From the NCBI GenBank assembly GCA_005408345.1, contig SEMN01000613.1, forward strand, positions 124,001 to 188,000: a stretch of DNA of 64,000 nucleotides. Reading direction: 5' to 3'. The position numbers were made by a program, and so were the translations under genes. Below, piece by piece: positions 27,032 to 39,420 of the stretch (its first letter is position 1; every line of letters starts with the position of its first letter). Source of the stretch: Macquaria australasica (Eukaryota > Chordata > Actinopteri > Centrarchiformes > Percichthyidae). The notes under the pieces are model-generated. The model was not told the DNA's origin, did no database searches, and worked only from the letters and a program-made list of their open reading frames with translations.

Positions 27032-30000
27032 TCATTTCATGAATGCAACATCGGGAATCTTGCCGTCCGTCTGGCAAGAGAAAGAAAAAAAAAACATTTT
27101 AGGGCCTTGCTATAAGACTGATCACTGGAGATGCAGAGAGTTGAAATAAGTCACGTTACCTTTAACTGAGTGAAAATTTGTGCCGCTCTGTTGAAATCCC
27201 ACTCATTGTCTTGCAGACACCTGCGACAGAGAATTAAGTGTTTGGAAATTTTAAATTAATTGAATAAATGATGTCGTACATCATTGCCAACACAACATGC
27301 ACAAAAACAAGACTTACTTTTGGGACCATTCCAAGTTCATGCCAGACTTCAGTGAGAAGGCTGTGAGCATCTCCTGCTGTGGTGCACTGAGGGTGGGGAC
27401 AGGGCTGGACGATGGAGTCGGGGCGGGAGCAACAAAGGCTCGGCGGATCTCCTCTGTTGTAGCCATCCGGATGAAAAGCTGGTCGTTCACAATGCACAAA
27501 CTGTGGCACAGGAGGAACACAGTAGACAGACTATAAGATTTCAGGACTGTTTCAGGAAGAGATGAAATTCCTCCTTTTGGTTTATTTACACAATTTGTCA
27601 TGTCATTTGTCATGCCTTTACATTTTTTTTAAACTATAAATATATTGTTATGAAGTCAGTGATTTTAGAGTACAGAGCTTTTTACTCATGGCTGTTATTT
27701 CACAGGATGTAAAGCAGAGAAGACAAGGATGTTTGTCCTCATGTCCGTTTCATTTTCTTGAAGATCCACAACTGTTGTTACTAATTTAGTACTATTTCCC
27801 CTCCTCAGGGAAAATGTGAAGGACAATAGCAAGATGATACAAACCATTGGGAGCTCACTAACTTACCCAGTAGTCCCTGCTGGGACTGTGATGAAAACAC
27901 GAGAAAAGGACATGGTGGACTCTCGGGATTTACCATCAACAGCAACTGAAAAACAGACACGGCACAAGTTAGTGACAAAAATCAACATCACTTATCTTTG
28001 CAGTAGATGAGAACAAAATTTAAAAATAGTAATGACCAAACAACTCACCTTCTTTGAAGACTCCGCTCACTGTGAATGATAGTAGTGTGTTCTGTAAAAG
28101 GAAAACATTTTTTTAGAATTAAAAAAAGAGAAATGATTCACAGTGAGAGGAGAAGGCTAATGACAAGTGTTGGCTGAGAGAACAAACAGGAACTCACGGT
28201 GTAAGTGTTTACATCGACAGTAAAGGAGGCAATGTCGTGCTGAGTTTTGGGCAACTCATTGAGGAAAGCCACCACGTTCAGTCGTGTGTGCTTCAGAAGT
28301 CGAAACCTCATCGCTAAAGGAGGCAAGATTAAGAAAGGGAAACATCAGGAGGCATCTTAAATCGCAAAAAGATTCAGTCTCAACAATTCAGACGCAGGTC
28401 AACAGCTTGACAGGTAAACTCACTGGAGTCTTTGAGCCTCTTCAGGTTTCGACTGTCTTTATGATACTCTCCCAGACTGCTCCTGAAACCAGAAGAGAGG
28501 GACAGATGGAATCAATGTGAATACAGACGAGACTCAGATAGGGACGTGTCAGGAGTGGGATCAGGGATAAGAGCAGCCAACGATGGGTGGAGCTATACAA
28601 AAATCTGAAAAACTATACATCCCATTCCTTCATGTGTTAATCAATGTTGTTACATGTATACAGAAACGTGTCTTTGTGCGTGTTCTTACCTGGAAGGGTT
28701 CTGGGTGGAGTAAGGTGTTGTGAGGGATAATGATGCTCCATCATGGTAAGCATCCAGGAGTGGCTGTCTGTCCCCTGAGTCGTATATACTGTAGTACCTG
28801 CAACACAGTCATATGTTACTCACAAACCCTTTTCTGGAACTGAAGTTTAATAAAAAGCAGTACTGGTTAATTGGTCACTAGTTGGGTCACATTACAAGTG
28901 CGTTAAAACCTGGAAAACAGGGCACTGATCAACTGACTGTTGTGGGAAGATTGTCTACATAAAAGCTAGAAACTCACTGTTGTAAGAACCGAAGGATGAG
29001 AGCCTTGATTTCGTCGGTGCCAAAACAGCTGCCCTGCATTGTCAATTGGAAAAACATTTGTCAGGTGGAAGAAGAAAAGTTCTACTGAATGCCACGTACA
29101 CCAGAAGACATCATCAATATGTCAGTTTGAATAAATATATACAATTAATCACAAGATAAAACAAGTAACCTTGCAGGGGGGGATAGTGGTGGGCGTCTCC
29201 ACATCAAATCCAATGGGTGGGGGGAGGTCATGACCATCCTGAAAACAAACCACACATGAAGGAAGACACGAGAGAAATAAACAATGAATTCTATTTTTTC
29301 CTCATTTATTAAATATGTGGCCTTTGCTGTGTGATGTAGCGCCACTACTCGTTTTCCCTCAAGCTTAATAAAGACAAATATAATATTTCATAAATATGAA
29401 ATAATCTTCTCTGACGTTAGCGGAGGCGCTCTTTATTTCAGGCGTGGTGGGCTCCCGCTATAAAATGGTGCTGGAAACCCTGCATTGACTGTATGCTGTG
29501 ATATTGACCAGTGTAATAACACTTAATAGAAGGGCGGATGAATGCAAAGGGATGAAGGAGAAAAACTTGTGGACTTACCAGTTTGAGAAGCCGGGGAAAC
29601 CTCTGCCGCACAGCACTGGTACAGGAAGAAAAATCAAGAGCAGGAAAGTTATCATCACGAACCACCCCACACACAGATAAATCATGCTTATTACTGTAGA
29701 TACCACTGTCAGTCACACCTGCTGACCCACTTAAGGTCATTTTGTGCCTTTCAGTTGATGTAATTTTAAGCGGCTATGCCGTCAAGTACATTTGGGAGAA
29801 TACAGTCATGTATAGATACATGAAAATGAAGTGCATTACAACCAGTGCTACAAGGGATTTAACCCTCGTATACAAGTAAATCCACAAATGGACCATCATA
29901 CACGCTCTTATCCTCCCTTCAGTTTCAAGCTGTGCCCTTCGACAATTCTCCCACCCCAGTGTACTTACCAGCAGGCATACTCACCCTCTCCTACAATATG

Positions 30001-33000
30001 GAGATATACACAGATCTGACACGGGGAAGCAACACAAGCACACTTTTCTAGGAGCACACACATACAAACATACAGAGACCCACGATCTACCAGACTGCGC
30101 TGGAAACCAGTAAACCAGTAAACAGCCCCCCAAAACTCTGGCCAAGATGCTGGGGAACAGATGAGTCTACGTCAGCAAAAAACAAAACAGGGTCTGGGTA
30201 AAAAAAAATTAAATAAGAGAAATGCACACAAACACTTGCCCAAGAAGGCTAACATTCAGAATCACTATTCATCATGTGGGTGAGTTTGTCGGTGCCTGCG
30301 TCCATGATTATCAGCAAAGAAAGAGAAACCTGAGAACAGAGCAGAACAAACAGCTGGTCTCAAAGTGAGCTGTATCCAGCAGTCCCACCACTTATCCTAA
30401 AGCTTTCCCCTGCTGCACGAGCAATGCAGTTACCAGTCAAGTATCTCATAGCCACATCAGTTCTGAAGAGATGGTTCTTCATGCACTAGCAGTAACTGGA
30501 CTTCATGCTGTAGACTTAATTTTCTAGCTTAATTTGGGCCAGGGCCTCTGGTTACAGAGGGACTGGGAGAGCATTAAGCATTCGACATTAGTGATAATCC
30601 TCTACTCTGCTCTCTCTGCTTAACATTTGAGCTTTTTTGTACTGGTCACAGCCATCAGAAACTGGAAGAGGAAGTGTTTTCACTTTTTTTCATTTGCATT
30701 ATTTCAGGCAAAACTGAACTTCAATTTCCAGTTCAGTTATTTCCCTCAGAAGTTAGTTAAGGGTATCTGCCAAACTCTCCACTTCATTCACTGAGCAGCA
30801 GAGGCCTGTTTTAGGCCAATGGGAACCAACTTAGTGGTAGAGACTGAGCGCTTTTTCTTTGGCTCATCATTGGTCATTAATAATGACACATATCCCCCTC
30901 CGCCTCAACCCAACGGCTTTTCCCGTTGTCCCGTCTTCTCAATTTCTTCTAGTCACGTTCTCAGTGAGTCAGAGCTCAGGGGGACTAAGGCCGAGTAATC
31001 GTGACTGTGCCTGCCTTAGGTTGTCCCGGTGTTTTGAGGTGGGATCTTACCCGTCATGGGCTATCCAGCCTTCCATACTCGCCTGATACAGGGGGCCGAG
31101 TGGGCAAGGGTGCTACGAGGGGAGGGGAAAACATTGGCTGTGGATTTTCTTTGTTTCATCCAAACATTTGTCAAGACAACTGTAGATTGCCCTCTCTCCA
31201 ATAAACAACCTACACTGTTTTACAGTACTGCTCAAGAGATTGTTTCAGATTCATATTTTCGAAAGCAGTTCACAGTAAAATTGTGTTAGAGGCTTGTCAT
31301 GCTGAATGTCTTCTTTAAAAAAAGTGCTTCTTCTCAGAGTTATCTCATCAGCAGTGTGATGGTGTTTTACAGCAGTTTATGGGATAACTAATCAGGATGT
31401 CAGCAGGAGAGTGCTGGGTACAGCATCACTGAGAACCATAAAACAGAACAAAGCTCAAAAGGATGTACCACAGAGAAGCTGAAAACTGGCAGAGAGAAGA
31501 TGGCCGTTCAAACTGTGGAGAGTTTAAGCAGCTGAAAGGGAATCAATGTGGAACTGCATCGTAGTTAGCCGTCCTCTCAGCAACTTTTGGAAGCAAGAAA
31601 TATTTAGTTTGCAGTATGAAAAGGAAAAGTTAAGTGTCAGTAAACAAAACGAAGAATCATTATAACTAATTTCAAATGAATTTATGTGTTTGTTTCTTTT
31701 CCTCACACACAGGTATACAAAAATACAAGAAGTTAATAGTGAATGTCAGCTTGGTCCAAAAGTCCACCCTTGACTGCTGGGGAAGTGGTTTCAGTTATTG
31801 TACAGGCATCCTACACAAACAAACACAAAGGCTTGATCTTCTTTTGCAGCACAGTGCTGCATACTCTTGTCATACAGGAAAGACTCCTGGACACCCCTAC
31901 TCGCACACAAGCAGTCACACCACCGTGTCCCCTCCGTAAAATCTTCTCCCCTCACCCCCCAAGATCACTAACTGACCTGATGTATGAAGCCTGATCCTTG
32001 AAGAGGTCACACAGAGGATTCCTGTTCAGCCACAGCTCCACCAGCTTCAGGCCTTTCACCTTTTCCAGCTCCCTGTCTGACTTCAGCTGGACGACCAAAC
32101 AGAAACAGAACAAGTTGGTGTGAGAGGAGGATCTAAAAATAAATCAGGTCAAGGGCCCAATTCATGCCTGGTTATTATTCTCTAGATCCACTGAGCAGCC
32201 AGTTTCACCTCGTTGTGGGAAAGGTTGAGTGTCTTCAGATGAGGCACCTTGGTAACCAATTCAGCGAGTTCATCCAGTTTGTGAATACGGTTGTTACTCA
32301 GGTTCAAGCACGTCAGCTAGCAAGAGACAGAGATGTGTAAGCACATTCAGTTTGACCCATCACTTAATTAAAAGGCATGTACATTATGACAACAGCAAAT
32401 AGTGTGTTGCTTATTTTCCAGCAAAAAAAATATCAAAAACACCTGCTGTATTAATATTACCTCTGGAATGTTTTCTTCAATTATTTTGATGACAGCTTCC
32501 ATGTTCGTCTTTCTATTCAAGATGACTTCAACGTTTTGGGACACCAGGTCTGTCACATAAAATAAAAATAGCAAATTAAAATACTAAACATGTATGCTAA
32601 ATTAGAAAAAGATTTAATAACATTTTCAGCGACAGTAAAGTAATTAAAGAAAGTTCTGTTTCATCACGATTGTCTGCACCATCTATTGAATCCTCAATGT
32701 AAAACAACATTACAACATTGAAGTGACCATTTACTGAGAACACAGAACGACTAGATTCCTGTTTAACACAGGTAATTATAAAAAATCTTGTATAATTCAA
32801 TGGTTTAGCAGTAATGTCGTTTCGTGTCCCCCCCCAAAACTGAGAAACTACCAATCTGTCCCCCCCAATATACAGTAGAAAATATGTTAAATATGTCCTC
32901 CTTTTATGAACCCTGTCAACAGATCTGTTTCTTGGCATTTCCTGTTTATTTTCAATTTATTTTTGTTTGTTAAAGAAAGCATAAGCGTGTGCGAATTTTC

Positions 33001-36000
33001 ATATATAAATATCATAGAATTGTGGGAAATGCATTTTAAAAAGAATTTGGACCCCCCCCAATGTCTATACCATGGTTACGCCCTTGGTAACAACTAGTCT
33101 AGTCTTAAAAATGTGTTCAATATCATGTCATACATATGATTTATCTTTGAAAAGGATGAGAGTATAATTACCTGGGTCTGTGCGGATGTTGTTCAAGTCC
33201 AGTGCTTGCTGGGAGCCATCGAAACGTTTTGCCATGCATTGCTGTGAAAGATAAACAACAGCCAACATGAGAGGCCTCATCTGAACAGCAAGAAAATTGT
33301 CAAAAATAATAGAAGCTTCCTCCAGTTCATTTTTGGGTTGAAGGGCAGATAGAAAAGGGAATCCACTTTGAAAAGTCTGTTCCTGAGAAAATATAGCACT
33401 CAAAACTCTCTCCATCATTCAGACCAAATGACTGAATTTCCAAAACTCCTTTCTTCTCCTCCCCTTTCTCCTTTTATCAAGTGCAAAGCCGACCATACCC
33501 TGGTGACATAGGTGCACATAAATTACTGCAAAAATGACGCATAACTTCAACAGCACATCTTTCTTATTAATATTGATCTACTTTTTATTTCATGTATTTT
33601 GGTCCATACTCACCCTCATCAGAGAGAACAAATTAAAAATTTAACCACAGTATTTGTGAAACTTTAATCGTCATCTCAAAATGTCATTACTGTCACAGCC
33701 TCATTAAGACCCTTCAGATACTTTATTACTTCCTCTAGCTCACCTTCAGGTGCTCTAAGTGTTCAGGCTTCAGGTCAGAGAGGAGGAAGGACGGTGGAGC
33801 GCTGGGGTTGACGTGCACTTCCACCTTGAAAAAACAAACATCCGGTAGAATGAGAGAGATCAGTAAACAGATATATACTGTACACATGTTGAGGTTTAGA
33901 TTAAGTGTGATTTATCGTTCATTATCTTAAAGGTCATGGCTGCAAAACTGTTGGATGAGAATTTTGTGACACTGTGTCAAAGTAGATAAGAACTTAATGA
34001 CAGTGTAGCATGTTAGCATGACTTGACGATACATATGACATTAAGGATAGTAGACTTCTTGCAGCAATAAGAGTGAGATTTCCATTATTACCCCAAACAT
34101 ACCTTATAGCCATCTGTGTCTGTGATCTTGTGAGAACATTTGTGCAAAGCACTGGCAGCAGACGAATCATCCACATAGAAATGGGCCCTGTTATGGTCAA
34201 GATGGTACTGGACAGACGGGGGAGAAAGAAACATCTTTAAATTTAATTAATACAAAGATGGTGTCCACAAACACTTTTTCCTTAACATCTTCAGCTCACT
34301 AATGTGTCTAGATGGGGACTGGAGATATCTTTTTTACCAGCAGGTAAAAATAAAAAAATAAAAATGAAGCACAAACAACTATCACAATTTATTTTATCAG
34401 AAGTCAAAGCACCCTGTTTGCATTTAAAAAGCACAATCCATGATGCAAATATAAATAAAAGCACAGGACTGGAAGCTCACTAATAAATTGTTTTTTCCCC
34501 AAAATTGCATTAACCTGAGAAATACACAACAAACTTTTTTAAAAATCTATTAGTTTATAATTAGTAATCAAAAGACAGCACTGAACCTTACCTGTACAGG
34601 TGTGTAGGGAACTGAACAGATGTTCTGAAGAGCTGTCAATAACCATTTCTTGTCATATTTTCTTCCGTGTGGTATCTGTCAAAAAGACAAGAAAGCAAAA
34701 TATGACCACCTTTAAACGGGTTAAGAAGTGTAAGTATGAATGTCTTGTGGGGACTGTTACGTAATACGTACCGTCACTTTGTACCAGCCTGACCGGTTTT
34801 TCCCCCCTCCTCCATTGTTGCCTCCTCCACTTCGGTCTCCTCCTCTAAAGCCACCTCCTCCTCTACCTCCTCCTCCTTTGCCTTGTCGCCTGTCTCTGTC
34901 AAACCGTCCATCTCCTCCCTTCCGAAAAGGTCTTCCGTATGGCTGGCTAAAGAAAACAAAAACATGCCCATATATTGAAACAATCCTCAAGTCAGTGTCC
35001 AGAATAGGAACTTTTCTAAGAACCTTTTTGGAAACTCTGGAACAGCAGCACCCTAAAAGTTTCAACAATGTATTGTTATACTCTGCCTTTTCATTGTACA
35101 CAGTTCTGTTTACATTCAATGTTTCTCACCCATCCTTAAAGCTTAACACACATTTTGAATCCACGTCCTACCTAATAGCACATAAATGCAAAGCTCATCT
35201 TTTATGACTGTTTTGCTACCTTTTTTGGTGCATTCACACCACCAACTGTTACTGTCTCTGCAGTGCATCACGTCACCCCAGTGTTTGTGGTGTGTCCTCA
35301 TGCATGTGCTGGCAGAGGACCAGATACAAACAAGACTGGAAACTTTGCTTTATAGCTCCATAAGTGGTCAAACACTCCACAGTGTACCTTTAATAAGTGT
35401 ATACACACCAGGAGCTGATATTAGTTTGCACCTTTTTAGAACTTGCTGGCCCTTCCTGTCCCATTATAATTTCATAATTAGCAATAGGCAGGGATGCCTA
35501 AAAACTAAAACAGTATTTGAAATGTATGTATGACATACGAGTCACCAGTAAGTTCAAATAAAACAGCATTAAGAGAACAGTGATTAACAAAATGACTTAA
35601 CCGAGCTCAATTCACTTTTACTTTTGTTTGTTTTTCCTGAGGTATTTTTTGGGCGGGTAGATGATTTTCAAGGGGTTTCATACTCTGCATGCAGACCAGG
35701 GAGCTAAAAGTGAAACTTGTTCTACTTTCTCTTCCTACTACTGCTAGCAGCTTCCTAGCAATACTATAGCATAGTTTAGGATGCACTTTCAGTGCATGTT
35801 CAAATTAAAACAGCCTCCAAACGTTTTAAACATATCCATACCAAAGAATTGAAATCATGTTGCCCGTGTGTCACCCACTTTACATAAAGAGAACATATAA
35901 AAAAAAAAGATAATTGTCTTTTCATTTTAAACTTAATTATTTTTGAAAGTTTCATTTTGGCTTTTACTCTTTTCACAATTCAAGAGTTAAACTATCAACA

Positions 36001-36760
36001 AGCAACACACTGGCTCTGCCAGTCACCCACACTTACAATCTGTGCTGGGAGCTGTTGTCCTGGGAGTTGTCACTCATAGTTACATCTCCATCAGTATCAT
36101 CAAGCCTAGACCGCGGCCCAGGACCTCCAAAGCCTCCCGAGTGGCTTCCCCGTTGGCGGTCTCTGCGGGACCTGTCATACGACCGACCCTTGTGGGAGCC
36201 TCTGCCTTTACGGTTGCGAAACTGTGGTGCTGTCCTATCATCATGCTCTGAGAAAGGGAACATAATTCAAAGGTTAGTCAGTTTGACTTAAATATCACAT
36301 CACAAACATTACACGATCAAATAAAAAACATTAAGTCCAACCAAAGGTTTACGTGTTAGAATAAAATACACCGAATAATGCACTACGATGAGACAATGGC
36401 AGTGAATGGATGGAGCCACGTCTTACTGCTTGCAGTATGACGGTATAAATTTGTAAAACAAAACCCACACATTACAGTATAACCCATTCTCTAGCATTTA
36501 AATAATAAAAAGGTAATACTTAAGTAACTCACTGGGTAAACACTTGTGTTTATTCAGTAACATATGGCAAGTAGATCCCCAGGGGGGCCGTGATATAATA
36601 TTACCTCCTAGAACAGTGAAACCAGTGCTTCTGACCTCTCTCCTCACCATAAAGTCCCCACTGTCTGAAGAAAAACGGTACAAGTGGCACAAAACATGCA
36701 AGGTTAATGCTGTAGCGAACAGGGCTCCTTACCGTTGTAGTAATGCCCACCGTCCGCCAT
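27032..36760 (-). CDS. nxf1: Nuclear RNA export factor 1 (TAP), 21 coding exons
   Basis: NXF1 with NXT1 carries bulk mRNA through nuclear pores. Exon 1 (36733-36760) encodes MADGGHYYN and splices in phase to exon 2 (36037-36246, EHDDRTAP...DGDVTMSD). Exon 3 (34772-34948) is Arg/Gly-rich and ends at the RRM start, KNRSGWYKVT; exon 4 (34592-34675) reads IPHGRKYDKKWLL. Leucine-rich repeats follow (about 33745-31977, LNLSNNRIHKLDEL), then the NTF2-like domain (about 29615-27865, YYSIYDSGDRQPLLDAYHDG and FRLLKHTRLNVVAFLNELPK) and the UBA-like TAP-C domain (27503-27032, NLEWSQKCLQDNEWDF). The protein ends IPDVAFMK with TGA at 27032-27034. Every vertebrate NXF1 domain is present. Intron 10 (29616-31976) is by far the longest of the introns in the second half of the gene and holds a CTE-like element. 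Confidence 0.96.
30800..31060 (-). promoter_or_regulatory. Constitutive transport element (CTE)-like RNA in nxf1 intron 10
   Basis: Reading the coding (minus) strand, GACGGGTAAG (31055-31046) is followed by CCTAAGGCAGG (31020-31010), then AGACGGGACAA (30936-30926) and CCTAAAACAGG (30815-30805). These match in order the two GACGGGUAA / CCUAAGACAGG internal-loop halves that bind NXF1 in known CTEs. The stem between the loops is supported: ATCCC (31045-31041) and CCTCAA (31039-31034) are complementary to GGGAT (30896-30892) and TTGAGG (30908-30903). The 3' arm is longer than in the compact retroviral CTE and includes a small palindrome, GTCATTATTAATGAC. Known: mammalian NXF1 intron 10 carries such an element and is retained in an exported mRNA. 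Inferred: the same autoregulation here. Confidence 0.75.
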
Positions 36761-37060
36761 GTTTCTGAAAGTGTTGTGGATGAGAAAAACAGCAAAAAAA
36801 ACACAGCCCTGGTTGACAAAACAGTATTTGCAGAGCCTCGTTTAACTCCTTCGCGAAACGCAGGGGCCTAGGGCTGCGGGAGAGCCTCCAACATCCCAAC
36901 TCGTCCAGGAGAAACACAAAGGAGACCGAGCGGCTGGGTTACGCTTCAACTAGCGTGCAGCTCCGCCAGCTTCTCCCCGCGGCGCGTCGACGGGAAGACG
37001 GCGGAAACACGCGCTTCTTCACGTCGCCTGTTCCGGGTCACCGAAACGGCGCGGACATTT
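36761..37060 (-). promoter_or_regulatory. nxf1 CpG-rich promoter and 5' UTR
   Basis: GC- and CpG-rich block directly upstream of the nxf1 ATG (CCCCGCGGCGCGTCGACGGG near 36976, AACGGCGCGG near 37045). On the minus strand it has CCGGAA, an ETS-type core, near 37030. It ends abruptly at AT-rich simple sequence. No plus-strand gene is seen leaving it. Confidence 0.5.
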
Positions 37061-38184
37061 AAAACTTAAAACTGAAACAAAAAACTAAACTAAACTAAAC
37101 TAAACTCTTGAGCTTGTGGTCGAAGAAGGAACCATCACATAAACCAAACGCAGAATTTAGCACACCGTATAACCCAGCTTTACCTACCTGGAGCTCTTCG
37201 GTACCGTGAACAATTATACCGCCCACGATGAAGCATAATAAATTACATTAAAATAAATAAAATAAAATAAAATAAAAGGCTCTCGGCTTGTACATTTCTA
37301 CAGAGACACGGACGAAGGACGAGCAGCTGTCCGTTGGTCGCTACGGTGCTACTGAAGCGTAGCAACGTAAAGTCACCTGGAGGAATAATATAATATATAT
37401 AATATATATATAATATATATTCAAGTTAACCAAGAACGGCATTTCATATGCTAAAAATAAGAAAAGAAAAATTAATTTAATTATTTAATCTGTAGCGTAA
37501 AATGGATTTCATTATTTTTTATTTTATTTGGTAAATCCATGTTAAATACTTCCAAATGTTAATCTTTGACTTTATTGATTATTCTTTCGTTTGAGTCTCT
37601 TAAACGTATAAATAATAATACATGTGCACATACGATTAATCTAAGGAATTATTCTAAAGTATTTAAGTAAGACAACGTTCCTTTTGCACTCGTTTTATTT
37701 ATTTTTGAATTTATGTTTTTAAATATTTTTTTAGATTTTCTGGACATTTTGTGTCTTAATTTACTTTACTTATTTATTTATTTTTTTAATAAAACAGGTA
37801 ATAGCCATATTGGTTTTGTGTAGTTGTGGAAAAATAGGTTGCTGGTGTTTCCCAAGTCTACAAACATTTACTGAGGTTCTTTAATCCAGTGTCCCTTTAA
37901 ATAAAATCTTTTTGTGTAGTCAGCCGCTGTCCTGACCAGCTGTTAGTAATCCTCTAATTACAACTGCTCAAATTAAGTGCCAGCTCACAGTTCATCCATT
38001 TAAGTATCGATGTCACGCTGTCAGACATTTGCAAAGGATTTTGTAGTCAGGGTGGAGCAACACTGACAAAATCAATTATCACAACACGATAGACCAAACA
38101 TCTCAATAGTGATAATGTTATATTTTGGGGATGAAGAACGTTTTTACAAATAATCATTATTCGTTTTAAACTAATGTAATTGAA
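37061..38184. other. AT-rich intergenic region with simple repeats
   Basis: Contains an (AAACT)n tract at 37082-37106, an (AAAAT)n tract near 37249-37277, and AT-rich sequence after that. No gene, RNA gene or clear transposon is recognised. Confidence 0.6.
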
Positions 38185-39050
38185 CTATAATGCAGGCAGC
38201 AGAAGACAACGTCTTCCATCAGCATGATCGAAACTCACAGATACATTATGGTGTCGAGTCCCGAGTCTGCATGTTTCCTCTCCGACGAGCTCAACTGCGA
38301 CCAGAAAGTGAATAAAAACCGGGACACGTGGTCTGCGAGGCGGTGCGGCGGCCCCCCACAACAACGAAGCCCACTGAGCTTTATTTATTTTCAAATACGT
38401 AAGATTTAAACTACCTCATCCCCGTTAGACTCGCACTCGTCGATGCACATGTTTAACCCCCATAACTTCTCGACTTGACCCCCCGTCCCAACGGAGGCCA
38501 CGGGGCTCGTGAAGTGGACCTGATCGACGAGGCGCACTCACCGTCGTCCCACACACGTGCCACCACAGACAGGTTGGGGTAGCTCCTCTGACAGACGCTC
38601 ACACGGTCCATCCAGACGCAGCCTTTAGGAAAACTGTCAGAATTTACTTTAAAAACAACAAACTTTCAAAAAATAATCTGTAATCTGCGAACATTTTGTT
38701 CACCTCAACCCGGATTAGCAGTAAATTGAGATTAGCTTTAGTTAGCTGGCGTTAGCATCCCGCCAGGCACAATCTGACAATATTTACCGATGAATTTGTT
38801 TTACCGTAGTAATATTTGTCGTGGTGATATGGGGAACAGCTGCCTCTCCCTACTGTCTGCCGTCCCTGCTGGTGTCACGCACACCGTCCCGCACGTCTTT
38901 CTCCAGCACGAACAACAACAACAACAACAACATGGCGGCACCTGGTGGACAGTTTTCAACCAGACTGGAATCCGGATCAGGTCTTACACGGAGCTGCTGA
39001 AACCTCCCACATTTCATGTTGATCAAATAAAGTTCGCCTAGTTAAAACTA
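38185..39050. promoter_or_regulatory. CpG-rich region, probable promoter of an unassigned transcript
   Basis: CpG-dense sequence (CCTCTCCGACGAGCTCAACT region, GCGAGGCGGTGCGGCGGCCC near 38336, CGTCGATGCACATG near 38438, CACCGTCGTCCC near 38540) stands between AT-rich flanks about 1.5-2.2 kb upstream of nxf1 and is distinct from its promoter. A short candidate exon on the minus strand lies inside. On the plus strand, GACAACATGGCGGCACCTGG-like sequence near 38925-38945 starts only a 17-codon frame. Confidence 0.45.
38542..38611 (-). CDS. Candidate first coding exon of an unidentified gene
   Basis: An ATG at 38611 opens a frame reading MDRVSVCQRSYPNLSVVARV then WDD, followed by a strong donor ACGACG|GTGAGT at 38542/38541. 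Without splicing the frame continues to a stop after about 52 codons. I could not find a convincing second exon before nxf1. A minus-strand AATAAATAAAG near 38385 could end a short transcript. I do not recognise the peptide; it may be part of a non-coding RNA. Confidence 0.2.
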
Positions 39051-39205
39051 ATACGGCAGCCGTGCAATAAACCTTACCTCCATGAGGTTATAATGTTTTG
39101 TGTTCATTCAATTTTATGGTCATTTTTAATAAATAAAATAAATTGATGCTGCTGAATTGTGTTGCAATATTGTGAGGCGTGTCTCATATTTTTGAATTAC
39201 CCTCA

Positions 39206-39420
39206 TTGGTATAAGTGGGGTGGACAAAATATTAGAAATACCAGTTTGAAACACCCATCACTGCAAATTACAGTCTTCAAAAGTGGAATTAACACCTCTG
39301 TAAGACAGCAAAAAGTACAACATTATAACTTCACAAAGGCAGGATTTATTGCAAGGCTGTTGTATTTGGCTGCAATATTTTTTAGCTAGGCGTACCTACT
39401 AAACTGGCAACCGAGTGTAT
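39206..39420 (+). mobile_element. Dispersed fish repeat (GACAAAATATTAGAAATACC ... GAGTGTAT)
   Basis: GTGGGGTGGACAAAATATTA through GCTGCAATATTTTTTAGCTA and GGCAACCGAGTGTATAGTG resemble a repeat commonly met in teleost intergenic DNA. I see no intact inverted repeats, so the class is undetermined. It lies in the spacer downstream of itpkc. Confidence 0.4.

Noticed and set aside
30859..31289. Plus-strand open frames over the nxf1 intron
   Set aside because: They run antisense through the CTE-like element; the structure explains the conservation-like sequence better than coding.
34740..35207. 155-codon plus-strand frame rich in Pro
   Set aside because: It is the antisense shadow of the Gly/Arg-rich nxf1 exon 3.
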